Shown one piece after another: positions 36,201 through 48,806 of a DNA stretch of 64,000 nt (position 1 is its first letter; the number at the start of each line of letters is the position of its first letter). The stretch is from Lepidurus packardi. Its lineage: Eukaryota > Arthropoda > Branchiopoda > Notostraca > Triopsidae. Below the pieces are notes generated by a model that saw only the letters and a program-made list of their open reading frames with translations, was not told the origin of the DNA and ran no database searches. Where the stretch lies: contig JAKZAN010000001.1 in assembly GCA_023053545.1 (NCBI GenBank), positions 7,212,565 to 7,276,564 on the forward strand, read 5' to 3'. Both the position numbers and the translations under genes were made by a program.

Positions 36201-39200
36201 CTTGTAAACCCTCTTTATATTTGGAAACTTTATCTCGTTTCATCAGTGCATTTATATATTGCTTTTTGCCATGTCAATTTTTCAACTTCTTTACAGTAAT
36301 GTTAAACACCAAAAATCATAGCAAACGTTCTTTGATTAAGAGGGCTGAGCACGTGATCGAGATATGTTCAGGTCCCATGTTGCGGTAGAAGAAGAAGGGA
36401 AAAAATAGGTTGCCATGACAACGGTCCTTTTTTAGTTCGCTTATATCGTCTTGGTTCTTGAGGAAGTAATCTCATAGCTCCACGCCCGTTCCAAGCCTTT
36501 CTTATACGACATTTTGATTCTGTTATTCGACGCTCGGGGAATCTCTGGGACAGATTCGGAATTTAATTTAGTTTCTCGTAGATTCGATAAAATTGTGAAG
36601 GGAAGTAAAAGTACGAGAGGCTTCTCGAACTTTGATAACGGTAAAAAGGACTCGAGTTTCTAGCAAACACATTCAGTGAATCAATCTAGGGTCCTTTGTT
36701 GCGTTTCGGTGACGTCGTTGTGCTCAGTTGCGACTCGGGTGTGGATTCTATCAACACGACCTGAAGGGTCGTTTGTCAGTCATTACTTGCAGGTGGTAAA
36801 ACGATACTAATTAATAATACTAGTGACTAATGAATCGTATGAACACTGTACAGTACGTAGTGTACTTCAGTAACGACGCCTACGATTGCAAACCTTTAAA
36901 ATCGCCTAAGCGAAAGCTCTGAAGAGAATCGCAAGTAGAAATTTCATTGTTGGCGTTCGTTCGTCTAAACTAAATGTAGTATGGTGCGTAATCGTTCGCA
37001 AATTGCCAAAGTGATCTCACATAATTTGCAGTTTGATTAGACAAACTTGTCCCACCACGTTTTAATGAAGTATTAAGGACCGATTTTTCGAGTCATTGTG
37101 CAGATAATTTCAGAGATTTCGCGAATTGAGCATAACGTGTGAACAATCTATCATCGTTACAGTTCGTGTTGATGAGGTAAACGGTAACCGCTTGTTTTGA
37201 GTTATGTACTTAAACTTTCCCTCACATCAGAAGAGACGGTACTTAATGAGTAAATGCAAAAATTCACGGAATGGAAATTTGCGTTTCCACACGATCCCAA
37301 GTACTAATTGTGTCTCCTTTGATCGCTTTACCACCTGTCAATTTTCCGCATCTGCTGCCTGGTTGCGAAACCTTTGTAGTACACGATCAGACCTTCGCGG
37401 ACTAGCGAACAATGTCATTTTATGCGGAGTTTTCCTATTTGCAACCCAGTTGTCGCGTTTCGGGGGTCGCTCATGATAATAGCCCGATATACATCATATC
37501 ATATCATACATAGCATAAAGGGAAGGAAAAAAAGGAAAGGAAAATACAATAAAAACGTTTCTTGGGCAACGTGCACTACTGCAGTCACTCTGCCGGAAAC
37601 TGGTCGATGTCGTGTGCGAGCATGTTAATAGGCACAACTTTTGTTGGTTTTATTCCAAGGTATAGAATTACAATAATAAAAAAAATACGACGCCGGTACC
37701 ATACCACGAGATGTACACGTGTTGCCTGGCTGTACGGATGAGAATGCCGAAAATGTCTCGGTTCAATCCAGCCTGAGTATTCGGGAGTTTTCTGGCCTGT
37801 GAGGCGCTCGTTAGTGGTTTAACATACGAGGGTTGCATTATCTGTGCAAGAAGAATGTAAATAGCCGTTGCCGCAAGTGCGTGACAGTAAATATAGGGAA
37901 AAGTTTGAATGCCTTTAAAAAGGGCACCTTAGATTTCGAAATCTTCGCGTTTTTTAAGGTTACGGCACAGAATAAGTCGAAGCAAATGATCACACTTTAT
38001 TAGGTTTTTCGACGTTTTTTTATTTGAAAACCTTGAGGTATTATTAACCTAGTAAAGTTACAATTTGTTTTTATGTAATCGTGATCAGCGCAAACGCGTT
38101 ATATTTCTGAACATATTCTCGAACGGTTCTTAAGCCAATTACATTTATCTCGGTTTGCGGTTGTGAATGCTTGAAATAACTTGTAAAGGACGCAAATGTG
38201 TGCAATTCTGGCTGAGGGAGCAAATACTTGGGATAGGTACAGGAGGTTTGGTGGTAATGAGATAAGTCTGGCCTGAAATAGCAGCCATCCTTTGAATACT
38301 TGGTACTGGTATCCCTTTTCTACAATGACCGATTTCGGGGTATAGCGTCTCGTTCGACTGTTTCGCATACTTTCCCCAATTCGGGGGCTCTGCCGGAGTT
38401 TCCAGAAATAGAACATGATATTAACCCTTTTTATTCTCCTTTGCAATCCTGCTCTGGCTGGTTTAGGTGTAGTGTGGCAACGGCGCACTGACACTTCACC
38501 TATTGCGACTATACAGATTCGCTGCCACTGCCAACGGAAGTGGTTTAAGGTGATCTAATGTCTTTTGTCTGGGGACTCGGGCGGCATCTTAGAATGTCTA
38601 TTGGATCCTTATTGGACGATTCGTGACGTTACCAGAATCTAATACGTCACCCTACACCTAGACCACATACCTATTTATAGCGTAGCTTACGCCAACCATA
38701 AACAATCCTAACTGGCATCCAAATAAAATACAACATATACAAAAAAAAACTTTCGAAAAAGAAAAATAATTTGAAAAAATGGAACAATGAACGCTTGCCA
38801 AGGTTTTTTGAGGTTTGAGGTCGCGCGCCTGCGCGTAAAGCTTTTATTGAGTTTCTTTTTCATTCGGGGTACTGAATATATGTGTGGATACGGAGAATCG
38901 CGAGTATGAATGAAGCCTTGCTGACTGGAATGGAAGATTCCTTTGTCCGGGCGATTCCTAGGTAACAGCGGTAACGTTTTCCTTGAAGGCAGTTGACTGT
39001 TCGTCTTCCCTTTTGTTACTTCACTTTGGCAGGCATCGATCCGTAATTCGGGGAAAACCTGGGGCGAGGAAGTATATGCGTCTGCAGGTTTACTCAAAAG
39101 CTTTGAGATATCGTACGGAACGGGGTGGGATCGAAAGACTCCAGCAAGCTAGATGTGCTGGCTAAAAGGACGGTGATTAATTGAAAGCAAAGATTATAAC

Positions 39201-42200
39201 GACGCCTTCTATAAGTCATACCGACAGCTGCCTTTACCGACCCCATGGCACCATCATTACTCCAAACAACAAAGTTGTGCAGCTTCTATAGCCTCCGCGT
39301 CACTTATAAGGTTTACACTTTACACAACTTGATTCCAAGTTGGAGTTAAGTTTAGGCCTAAAGCACGAGTTCCGCCGAAAATTTTCTCATGAATTTAAAC
39401 TAGGTTTTACTTTCAGGTAACTTTCAGCAGGTAGTACGTATGCTCTCTTCGTCTTCACAGGGGACTTTGGGGTAGAATTGTCGAAGGGGCTGAAAGGGTT
39501 GAGGTGATTTAGGGAGGCTTTGGCGATATCGTTCTCTAGTTAAGTGCAAATGCGAGGTGACGACAGCGTTGACCGGATAGGTTCGGGATTGTGGCCGCAA
39601 AGCGATAAAAGCAAAAGCAAAATACTTTGGTAGGAAAGGTTTGCGTGGTATTAGAGCAAGAACTGGAGGTTGTTAGTTTCCGGACCGGTGAGCCGAACGA
39701 ACGGGGGTCCCCTAGCAACTGCATTTCAGCAATAAAAAGTTTCAGGAGTCAAAGCAGCTCGTGCCATGCAAAGGAGGAGTTGGGACTTCTATTCATATAT
39801 CTTAACTTCAAATAGCATATCGTGGAGTTATTCTGTTTTTTTTTTCCCCCGTTTGTTATTGATGTAAAGATCTGTAGTTAAGCTTCATAGCAAAAAGCCC
39901 GCATCACTGGCTGTGCTAGTTTATTTTCCCCGAGTTGTTGCACCGATGTTCCAAGTCATAGTTACACACAAAGAAGTTAGTCATACGAGCCGTCATATTG
40001 TGGCAGCGATGAAGCTCTTTTTGTTTCTAGAACTGTTAGTCGGGCTAAAAAGAAGAACGGGGTTCGAGGAAGGAAAAACATGTTATTGTTCGTTCGGGGT
40101 GCTATTGTGCTAACAATGTCTTTACTGAAAGGAAGCACGGAAGACGCAAGAAGGAGAAGAGTTTAAGGTTGCGTCAGGACCCATACGAGTGTGAACGGAC
40201 ATCCGTTAAGCAAGTAGAACTAGGTAAGGGAAGAGATGGTACGAGGTGATGGGAATGCGAGTCGATGTCCAGACAAGTCCGAGTCAGCAAAGATAGATGT
40301 GACAAGGGCTTTTCGCAAGATATAAACTTTGCTTGACGTCCAGTACACTAATATCCGTAAGAAATTACAACTTGGGGACCCTCTGCGTCTCGTGAAACAC
40401 ATACAGATACAGAAGTTATAGGTAATAAATCTATAGTTATCATTAGACAGTATATTTGCAGGCCGACTCTTTTGACTCTGATAATTCGAAAAGATTTTAA
40501 AAATTTTCCTATTGAATTCTTATTAAAACTGCAGTTTTGGAAGGAAAGAGTGAATGAATGAAAAATGAAAGAGTGTAGAGCAAGTTCAAGGCAGAGAAGT
40601 CCGAACATAGCATGAATAAAAACCACATTATCTTGTGGTTATCTAGGCCAACCACTAGTTCGATAAATCGAAGTTTACGAAACAAATATGTGCAGCTATG
40701 GGTAAGATGATCAACTTTAATTTCTTCCTGCTGAATGTCGTTAGTCGGAATGATAGGACTTCCCTACCGGTCTTTGTTTGCCGCATATCGAATCTTACCG
40801 GTAAGCAATTGAAATCGAGGTAAGGGAGCAGCGATAACGATATGTTAGCGTCACGTGGCCAGCGCCTGATCTGTATATCTCTCTTAAGCGAGCCCGGTCC
40901 TCGTTGTCGTGCTGGAGTTTGCATGTAACAACGTCCGACGTTCCAGGCGCAGTAAAACGCCAATGTCGCTGGTCGGTGGCCCGGTATTCCGTTCCTCAGA
41001 AACTCAGACACTCTTGAGCCGGTTGCCGCAGTCGGTGAATAGGCGCCGGATAACGCGGATCGGAAAGTTCTAACACTTGTGTCTTCTCTGTTTCGTCTCA
41101 ACTCTTTCATTTACGTTTCCTCCCCCCCCCCCAAACTTTCGTCCAAAGGATTGCTTCTTAAGCAAGACCTACAAAAAAATAACGTTTTGTCAATATTATC
41201 TAAAACCCCAGTGATTTATAAAATCGCAAGAAAATACGGAATAGTTGTTCGGATAACATACGCACGTTTCAGATTTTGTGATAATAGTTTTGCCTGACCT
41301 TAGGCAAAAAAAAGAGTGTATGAAGGGTGTAATGTCTATCTCAATTATGGCTGCGCTCGACTCACTTAGTTCTGCCGAGTCTGTTTACGAGCTTTACAAA
41401 CCCAGTTTGGGAGGCTTCAACGATTTAGGCCGTGAGTGCGAACAGAGCCCTAATAATTGCGGCGAACTAAGTGAAGCGCCCGTCTATAATTCATTATTGG
41501 GCTATATGCTGTGCTCCGACCTGAAAAGGGACGTGGGCCAGGAGCTGCCCTTCAACGAGCACGGGTGTAGTCGTGGGAAAACGCTGCCTAGTAACAGCAA
41601 CAACTACCCGGGATCCGCTTCGCTCGGCGGTACGCCGAGGTTGGCTGATGATGACAATTACATGCTCAGGTCATCAGAGAGTCGACCGCGGTCAGCCAGC
41701 TTGTCGCAAGTGTCGAAACTGACTCGCTGTGCCCCGAGTTCACCCCAGGTTGGCGTGATCCCTGACCCGACCAAACCTGTGCAAATCTCGTTGCAAGCAG
41801 GTCTAGGTCTGTTCTCATCGTCGACCACTGTGACGACGACGACGACCAACTATGTGCTTCAAGAAGCGGCGAGCTGTTTATCCCAATGGCATTCAACGAG
41901 TGTTAATGCCCTCGTTGCGAACGAGTCTTCGCTGGCGAGTGCGAACCCGGCTTTACGAGCGCTACTTTGCATTTGCCGCCCTAATTGCTGTTGCCAATGT
42001 CCGCCTCCCTTTTCTTTTACAGACTGTCAAACCACGTTTCACACCTCGTGTGCTACCAGTCCCAGTGCCGTAGCCCCCAACTGCAACAATGGATGTCGAC
42101 GACCAGAGCCTTCGATTTCGTTCCAAGATGCGGTAAGTCTCTTTTAGCACTCTTATTTTATTTTATTTTTGTATTATGTATTTGGTCATGGCCTTTCGGA

Positions 42201-45200
42201 ACCCACTCGGTTTATTCTATCTGATAAAAACACGAAGGCTGGGGTGAGTGATGGATGCGCAAAGCTTCTTAGCGGCGCAGAACCGCATATCTGTAGTGCT
42301 GAAAGATAGTGAACACACGACCCAAAAAGATCTTAGTTCAAAACATCGGAAGTGAGAAATTTTGGAGCTTCTTAGTCGAGCAAACTTCTAGAATAAGCTT
42401 TTTTTACTTATTTTTTATTTATTTATTTATATTTTATTATTTTTTAATATTATAAATATTATAATATTTTATTATATTATTTAGTTGTTAAGTTATTATT
42501 TAGTTATTTTTATTATATTATTTAGTTTAGTATTATATTATTAACGAGTTGCAAGCTATACTCGCCGGAATGCTGAAAAGGCGTATTAATAGCTGAGTCC
42601 TAAATGCCATAGCATCAGGTTCAGGGCCAAATACGCTTGTCTTTAAGCCACTCTGCGCGTGCTACTATTCCTGGACTTTTCCATACGGAATCTAAGTGGG
42701 TAGGAGAGGTGATTTGAAACAGAAGGGAAAAAAGAAAAGTAATGTAGCTCGTGTCTTCTAGCCGGCAAAAGTGTGGCCTGTGACCAATTTGATTAGTAGT
42801 AGGATTTTTTTAAAAACTCCCGAGATTGCTTTGGAGATCACGTGACAAGTGACGCAAAGGAATAACGCGCAGTGAAGGGAAGAAATGGAAAAAGGATTCA
42901 AGTGCACTAATATTGCGCATGTAGCATCCCTTCGGATAGTTGGGAATAAGGAAAAGATTAAACAGTAAATGTCCCACGTCGTAGTGCGTGTATGTGATTT
43001 CTACACTCAGTTGCTAGAATATGCCCCAGAGCACCAATACAGCATTGGATAGACTTTAATTGAACAATTTTGCCTGAACTTTCTGCCTCGAGAAAGACTG
43101 ACAGGAAAACTGTTTACAGGAAATTTAGGATTGAAAACATGCATTTATTGATGGTTAACGCTAAGGGTCCCGTATAGGTCCCTCAGCCTCAAAAATGAGC
43201 TACATAATATGGGTAAATGTGAACTTGGTTAATCGATTTGCGCGAACATGGCAAATAGTAATCGTTTCGTGGTAAACCTTTTAAATTTCTAGATTTATTT
43301 TTTATTTTTTGGGGGAGGGTCAGAAACGAATCGAATCAATTTATGTGGATGATTATTTCAATATTCCGTGATTATTTTTACAATTGGCAAGGAAATTGGT
43401 TTGAACGATCGCTGGATGATCTCCAATGCAGTTTTGTTAAAAGTGGTGCGCAGAATAAATCTCAAGCATCCTCATGCATGAGTCTTGATCATGTTTTACA
43501 CCTACACGGATCTCTTTTCTGGGAAGTAATTTTTTTTTACATATTTTAAATATACTGAGAGCCGTAATTACCGAAAAGAAGGATTTATTATCCAGGGATG
43601 GTGTGTTTAGGGGTTAAGGAAATTTTGATGTTCGTGAGTAATGGTTTGTGTTATGTGGTAGATTGTGAAAGCCAAGTTAACTGTTATTTAAAAAAATATT
43701 TGGATGGCCTAGAGCATTGTTTTTCAGGCACAGTAAAATTAAAACTAAAAAATTGTGAGGGCACCCTTGGGCTGGGCTTATACAAGGGATAAGTATGTGG
43801 TTGCAGGAATTTTTTTCTTCAAACAGCATTTTCAGGAATCCGAAGGTCTTTCTATTTCCTATATTTCCTCCCTTTATCCCCCCTGAATAAGTGGGGTTTG
43901 TAAAGGCAACCGGCAACCCAATTGAGGGGTTATATTTATCAGCATCTGCGTAGCTGGTGTGCTTTGTAAGTACACATGCCGAATATAATTAGATACATTT
44001 TTCAAATAATCGTTTTAAAAATTGAGTCAACGCACATTAGGTGTCCTTCGCTTTCAACCCAGTTACCTATAAATGAGTCATTGTGTACTGTATCTCCACG
44101 TGTCTTGGATTCATAACGATTCCAGATGCGCTGTAAGTACACTTTAAAAAAAGTGTGTGTACTTTGACGTCGCACTTAACCTCTGGAATGTTCCATTGGA
44201 TATTTGATAAGCTAAGCGCCCAAGGTTGAGTGATTATAAGCACGTTAGCAGAACTGCGCTTGTTCTCTTTCACATTTAACTTGGGTAAATGAGGAGCAAA
44301 TCTCCGTCCGAGGAAAGAATTGGAGAAAGTAGACGGGGTAGAGGAATTCCTGCCTCTTGCATATGGGGTATTAGCGTGTTGATCTTGAACCACTCAGGCG
44401 AACCACATTGATGTTGATGGTTTGCGACAAGTACATTTCTACCCGTTTGTGGAGTTGTAGGAGTTATATCCAGAGCCAGATAGTGTTTTCCGTTGAAATG
44501 CCAGTATCCTAGCTTCCTAGCCGTGACTTTAAGGGAAAAAACAAGTTTGCATAGCTTAAATGGTGAAAAGCACAAAATAGCTGTGCAAGGGCGGCAAGCT
44601 ACGCAAAGAACGATTATGCGTAGCTTAAATGGCGACAGCCAAAAAGTAGATCTACGCAGCTTTGCTAAAGGGACCGCACCAAAGTTTCAAAGTTGTGTAC
44701 TGACTTGTGAAACGTGCAGATAATTCACGTAAAAGGGGTTTTCCAGGCAAACGACTTGAGACACTCCGGAGCTTTAAAGATGTATCACGTCCAGTTTGTA
44801 TCCTGTTTTAAAAGAGAGCAGGAATAGGAGATTTGTGCAACAACGCTCATTAGAATCATATTATGCGAAGTGCTAGGGCGGTCGTTGGCTTAGAAACTTT
44901 TTTTTAATCTTTCTTTTTTTAACACTCCCTAGCGCACCTTAAATATTATTAGGTTACTCTGCTCGTAATACGCCAGAGGTTCTTTTGGAGAAAGTTGGCG
45001 TGCAAAGGAACATTGTTGGAGGATTCTTTGTTAACAAGGAGGATGCCAACGACCTGTGCGGTTTTCTTATTATTATTGTTTGATTTTTTTTTTGGCATGC
45101 ACAATTACGGAAGATTGGCGAGTTAAAAATTCAAGGAACCAGAAGCTGGAGGAGAAATTCGGAAGATAAATAGTGGGTTGGATAAAGGCTTTCATTCGTA

Positions 45201-48200
45201 ATGTGATAACTTTGAATTAGGAAAGCGCTCAAGTTGAAAGATACTTTTGCAACGAGTGTCCAATTCAACCAAAAAGTCTTGGTTACAGGACTGACTGGTT
45301 TTAAAAGTGAGGGGCGCTTGTGGCAAGCCGGTTGCTCATTTCGGTTCTCCTCTTCCCATATTTGTTTTCTTTTTAAACTTTTTTCGGGAACCAGTGATGC
45401 GAGCGTGAAAGAAATGGAGCGCAGTTTCCATGTAAGAATATTGGAACGTGACTATTATTGGTTCAGTGTTAAAATGTTACACGTGCTTGGAAAGTGGTTC
45501 AGTGGTCAAGTGATGATGAGGCCAAGAAGTCTACGTGAACTTCTGCACATGGCCTGAAGCTCCTTGGGGAGCTGAAGTGTGTACGTAATCGATAGGTGAG
45601 GAAAAGAATTGCGGCGATATCCGTGCCAACTCTTCCCCTCGTTGGCTGCTCTATTTTTGGGTAAATGTCGACAACGCGAAATCGGATTCATTGAGAGATT
45701 TGAACAAGCGGTCTTTCTTTTAAAAATAAAATGAAAAAGAGAAAAATTGTCCTCGTCCTGGATCGCAGATTACTATTGCTTTAGCACCACCAGTTATGTG
45801 ACGTCGTCAAGAACCTATTGATTTAAAATTGGCTGAGGTTCAAATTGGAGGAACTGTGGAAATGTCCAAGTGAATTTCGCCCAAGTTTTTTTGTTTTGTT
45901 TTTCAAGTTTTTTTCCTTCCTTAAAAGACACTTTGGGTATTTGTTGACATAGGAAAACGATATTTTCTATTACCGCTGCTCCTTCGCGCTCACGCTCACC
46001 CATTGTTCCCAAACATCATCCCAACCGGACGGCCCACTTTCTGCACGCCATTTCACCTCCCATGTTGTGTGAAGGTGTTGCTGTGCTGTTGCTATGCCGG
46101 ATTTACCCGGTCTACCCCGGCTTCAGCTGTTTTTCCTCTACCGCAAATTAAACAGCCGTAAAAGGTCCAGTGTAGAGCTAACATGCTAAGATCATGTATA
46201 AGTTACCGAATACAAATTCCTGTGGCATATTCATAGGATTGGGATGGATAGATTCATTGTTGAGATTAGGTCAGGTATATTATTGGGAGGAGTCGCAAAT
46301 TTTCGTTTTGTCATGCTGTAAGAGGAGGACGTTTTTCGGCGGGTTTTCTCGTTATTTTATACCTTTTTTGTTAACCAACTTCTATTTGCCTTCAATCCAG
46401 GTTTGTTTCACTAACAAAGGCATGGCAGGATGCCAACGTTCTCGTTTCATGTTACCGTGGTTCGTATATGATTTGGCCATGACGACTCTTTGGATGACGC
46501 CATCGATCGCAGCCCGCATTGGCTCGGCTGAAACCCAATAGCAGGACAGCCTGCGTTTCGGTCATGATCATCACCGCTAAGGTTCGGGACCTGGCAACAG
46601 CCCGGGACTAAGTACACTCCGGGTTCTTTTAGTCTTGACGCGTTCAGCTCACGCTCCTCACATGCACGAGAGAAGGAAAAGTTGCAGGGCGAAGGGACTT
46701 TGGTCCGACGTTCCATAACCGCGTGCATGGAAGGTTTAAGGTTGAGGAGAAAAAAGTGTTGGTTGGGGAAGGGGGGAAGGTTGGGTGTCTAGAAGGTGCG
46801 TAGGCAGGATGTGTGGATTTGTGCGTCAATCCTGTATAGGTCTGGACTTGGAAAGTGCTATCGGGGCAACAGGTTACCTTTCCACTAATTTATTCCAGAG
46901 GCCAATGACATCCTCCTTTTTTCCAGCGATAGAAATGATGATAAAAGCCCAGTTAAGCATAAGGCCTAACATGGTTTGCAGAGACATACCACGAGCGTCA
47001 TTAAGAACATCTGAACTGAAATTGGAGCAGCCATAGGGAGTAGAGATAAAACGCAGATTTAGGGTTACTGGGTACGTTAGTTTTATAGCACATTTGCAGA
47101 GGCGGGCCAAGGGGAACCAGGATGACTAGGCATTGTTGAAGAAAGAAAATTGTAAAAAAAAAAAAAAAAAGAGAGGTTTGGGAAGGTTCGAAACCGCGGA
47201 ACGAACGTAAAAAATTATCTGCATGGTAAAGCGGAGTCCTATTGTCACGTGTATGTCGTTTGGATACAGGCTTTGAGGCTCGGGGAGTTCTTTAGCAGGC
47301 TTGCAGTAGTATAAAAATTGTAGCGCGGGGTAGATTATCTCCCTTGGTGACACAACGACAGTAGGCGGAGTCGAGTGGTACTTAAGGGTGAAATACGGCC
47401 GACAGTTTATGGTTTGCGACATACCCATTCGGATGAAGAGAGTTCTACTTTCGCTTATTGGCATAACGAGCTGCACGCGCTATAGAGAATAGACACAATG
47501 GACACGTGCGAGCATAGGCTTTCCTTCGTTTGCCTAAAACCACAATCCAAGGCCCTTTTCAGTCTGCGAAACTCAATTGCTGGGACGGTCTAGCCAGTTG
47601 TCGGCTTGCGGAAGTTGGGAAGACCCTCCTAATATGGCTGCTAGGATGTTAGCGTTTCTGACCTACAGTGCACGATAGAGTTGGGTTTGAATCGGCAGAC
47701 ATGCATCTAAAACTTACGGGGGGAATGGGAAAGACCTTGGATACTCACTGCATGCATACCGTCCAACTCGGGAATTACTATGCAGTCCCGACCTGTCCAC
47801 ATTTCTTGGGTGACCTTGCCTTTGTGGAGTTCCCGAGTCAGGAGAGCCTTGTAATGTTGTTTTTCGTGTGTGAATTTGGCGATTGACAGCGTATAAAAAG
47901 TAACTGTCATAGTTTGTTCTTAAAAGCAGCTGTATTAATTAAGCAATAATGACGAGAGACTGGGAGTATTAAGTCGAAGATAAAAACCGCTCGAAGGTTA
48001 AGTGGCGTTTAGAGTAAGGCAGGTAGCCTGCGGTCGGGGTTTGGGGGTCTTGTGGGGGGTGATTCGTATTCTCATTATAGCATCTCAAGATAAAAAGCTG
48101 CACTTTATGCTCAGTTGCTGCGCATCGTTTGCGTCATCCATTTTGCAGTTGTAGGGCTTTCCTAGCACCCGCGTTCCTTGTTGTCTGCTTGCCTAGCAAG

Positions 48201-48770
48201 TCGGAAGAGTAAGCGGTAGACGAAAGTTGAGATCGAAAGCGCCAAACTCAGAGAGGTTATTTCTCATTCCAGGGTCCCCGAGAAACTGGAACTGACATCA
48301 AACGAAATTATGTGCCCTGTTCTGAGGCGAATCTTGAGAGGTGGAGTATATCGAATCGGGTTTTAAGAGTGCCTGGCTGCTACAAAAAAGGCGCGATTAC
48401 TGATAACCGGCAGGATAGTATAGGTCAAGGATTACTAGAAGCCAGTTTTTTTCATTCCAAAAAAAACTGGTATGGATTGGATCCTGGTATCCGAGCTAAA
48501 GCGTGATTTTACATCGAGTCTTTGGAGTTTGTCGTTTGACTGATACGCCAAGTTTTCTTAGATAAAAACGGATAGATACATGGACACGGGTCATGGATAC
48601 ACAAGAAAAACACGTGAGAAAGTACACGGTTTAAGGATCTAAAAAATTTCGCAATTTGAATGTCAAAATTTTTACAAGAGTATTGCGAAAGATGGAACAT
48701 GTTCTGCACGTGTCCCTTGTCTGTCACCTTCCCTTATGGGGGCTCTTTAAGTAAACTGGCAAGACGTGTA

Positions 48771-48806
<36 letters not shown>

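Noticed and set aside
37830..37870. H-x2-C-x7-C pattern ([12 protein letters not shown]) as the missing half of the first C1
   Set aside because: The preceding Cys at the required x4 spacing is absent, and the only acceptor gives a join four residues short. One such match in 8 kb can be chance.
40655..41110. 151-codon minus-strand ORF upstream of module B
   Set aside because: No family resemblance, odd composition, and it overlaps the presumed promoter; length alone is not enough.
41278..41319. GTG as the start of module B
   Set aside because: Non-AUG starts are rare; three good ATGs follow within 70 bp, and the upstream stretch may be leader or part of a spliced exon.
48774..48805. Retrocopy marked by the A32 tract
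   Set aside because: No coding remnant, matching target duplication or LINE/SINE body could be seen to its left.
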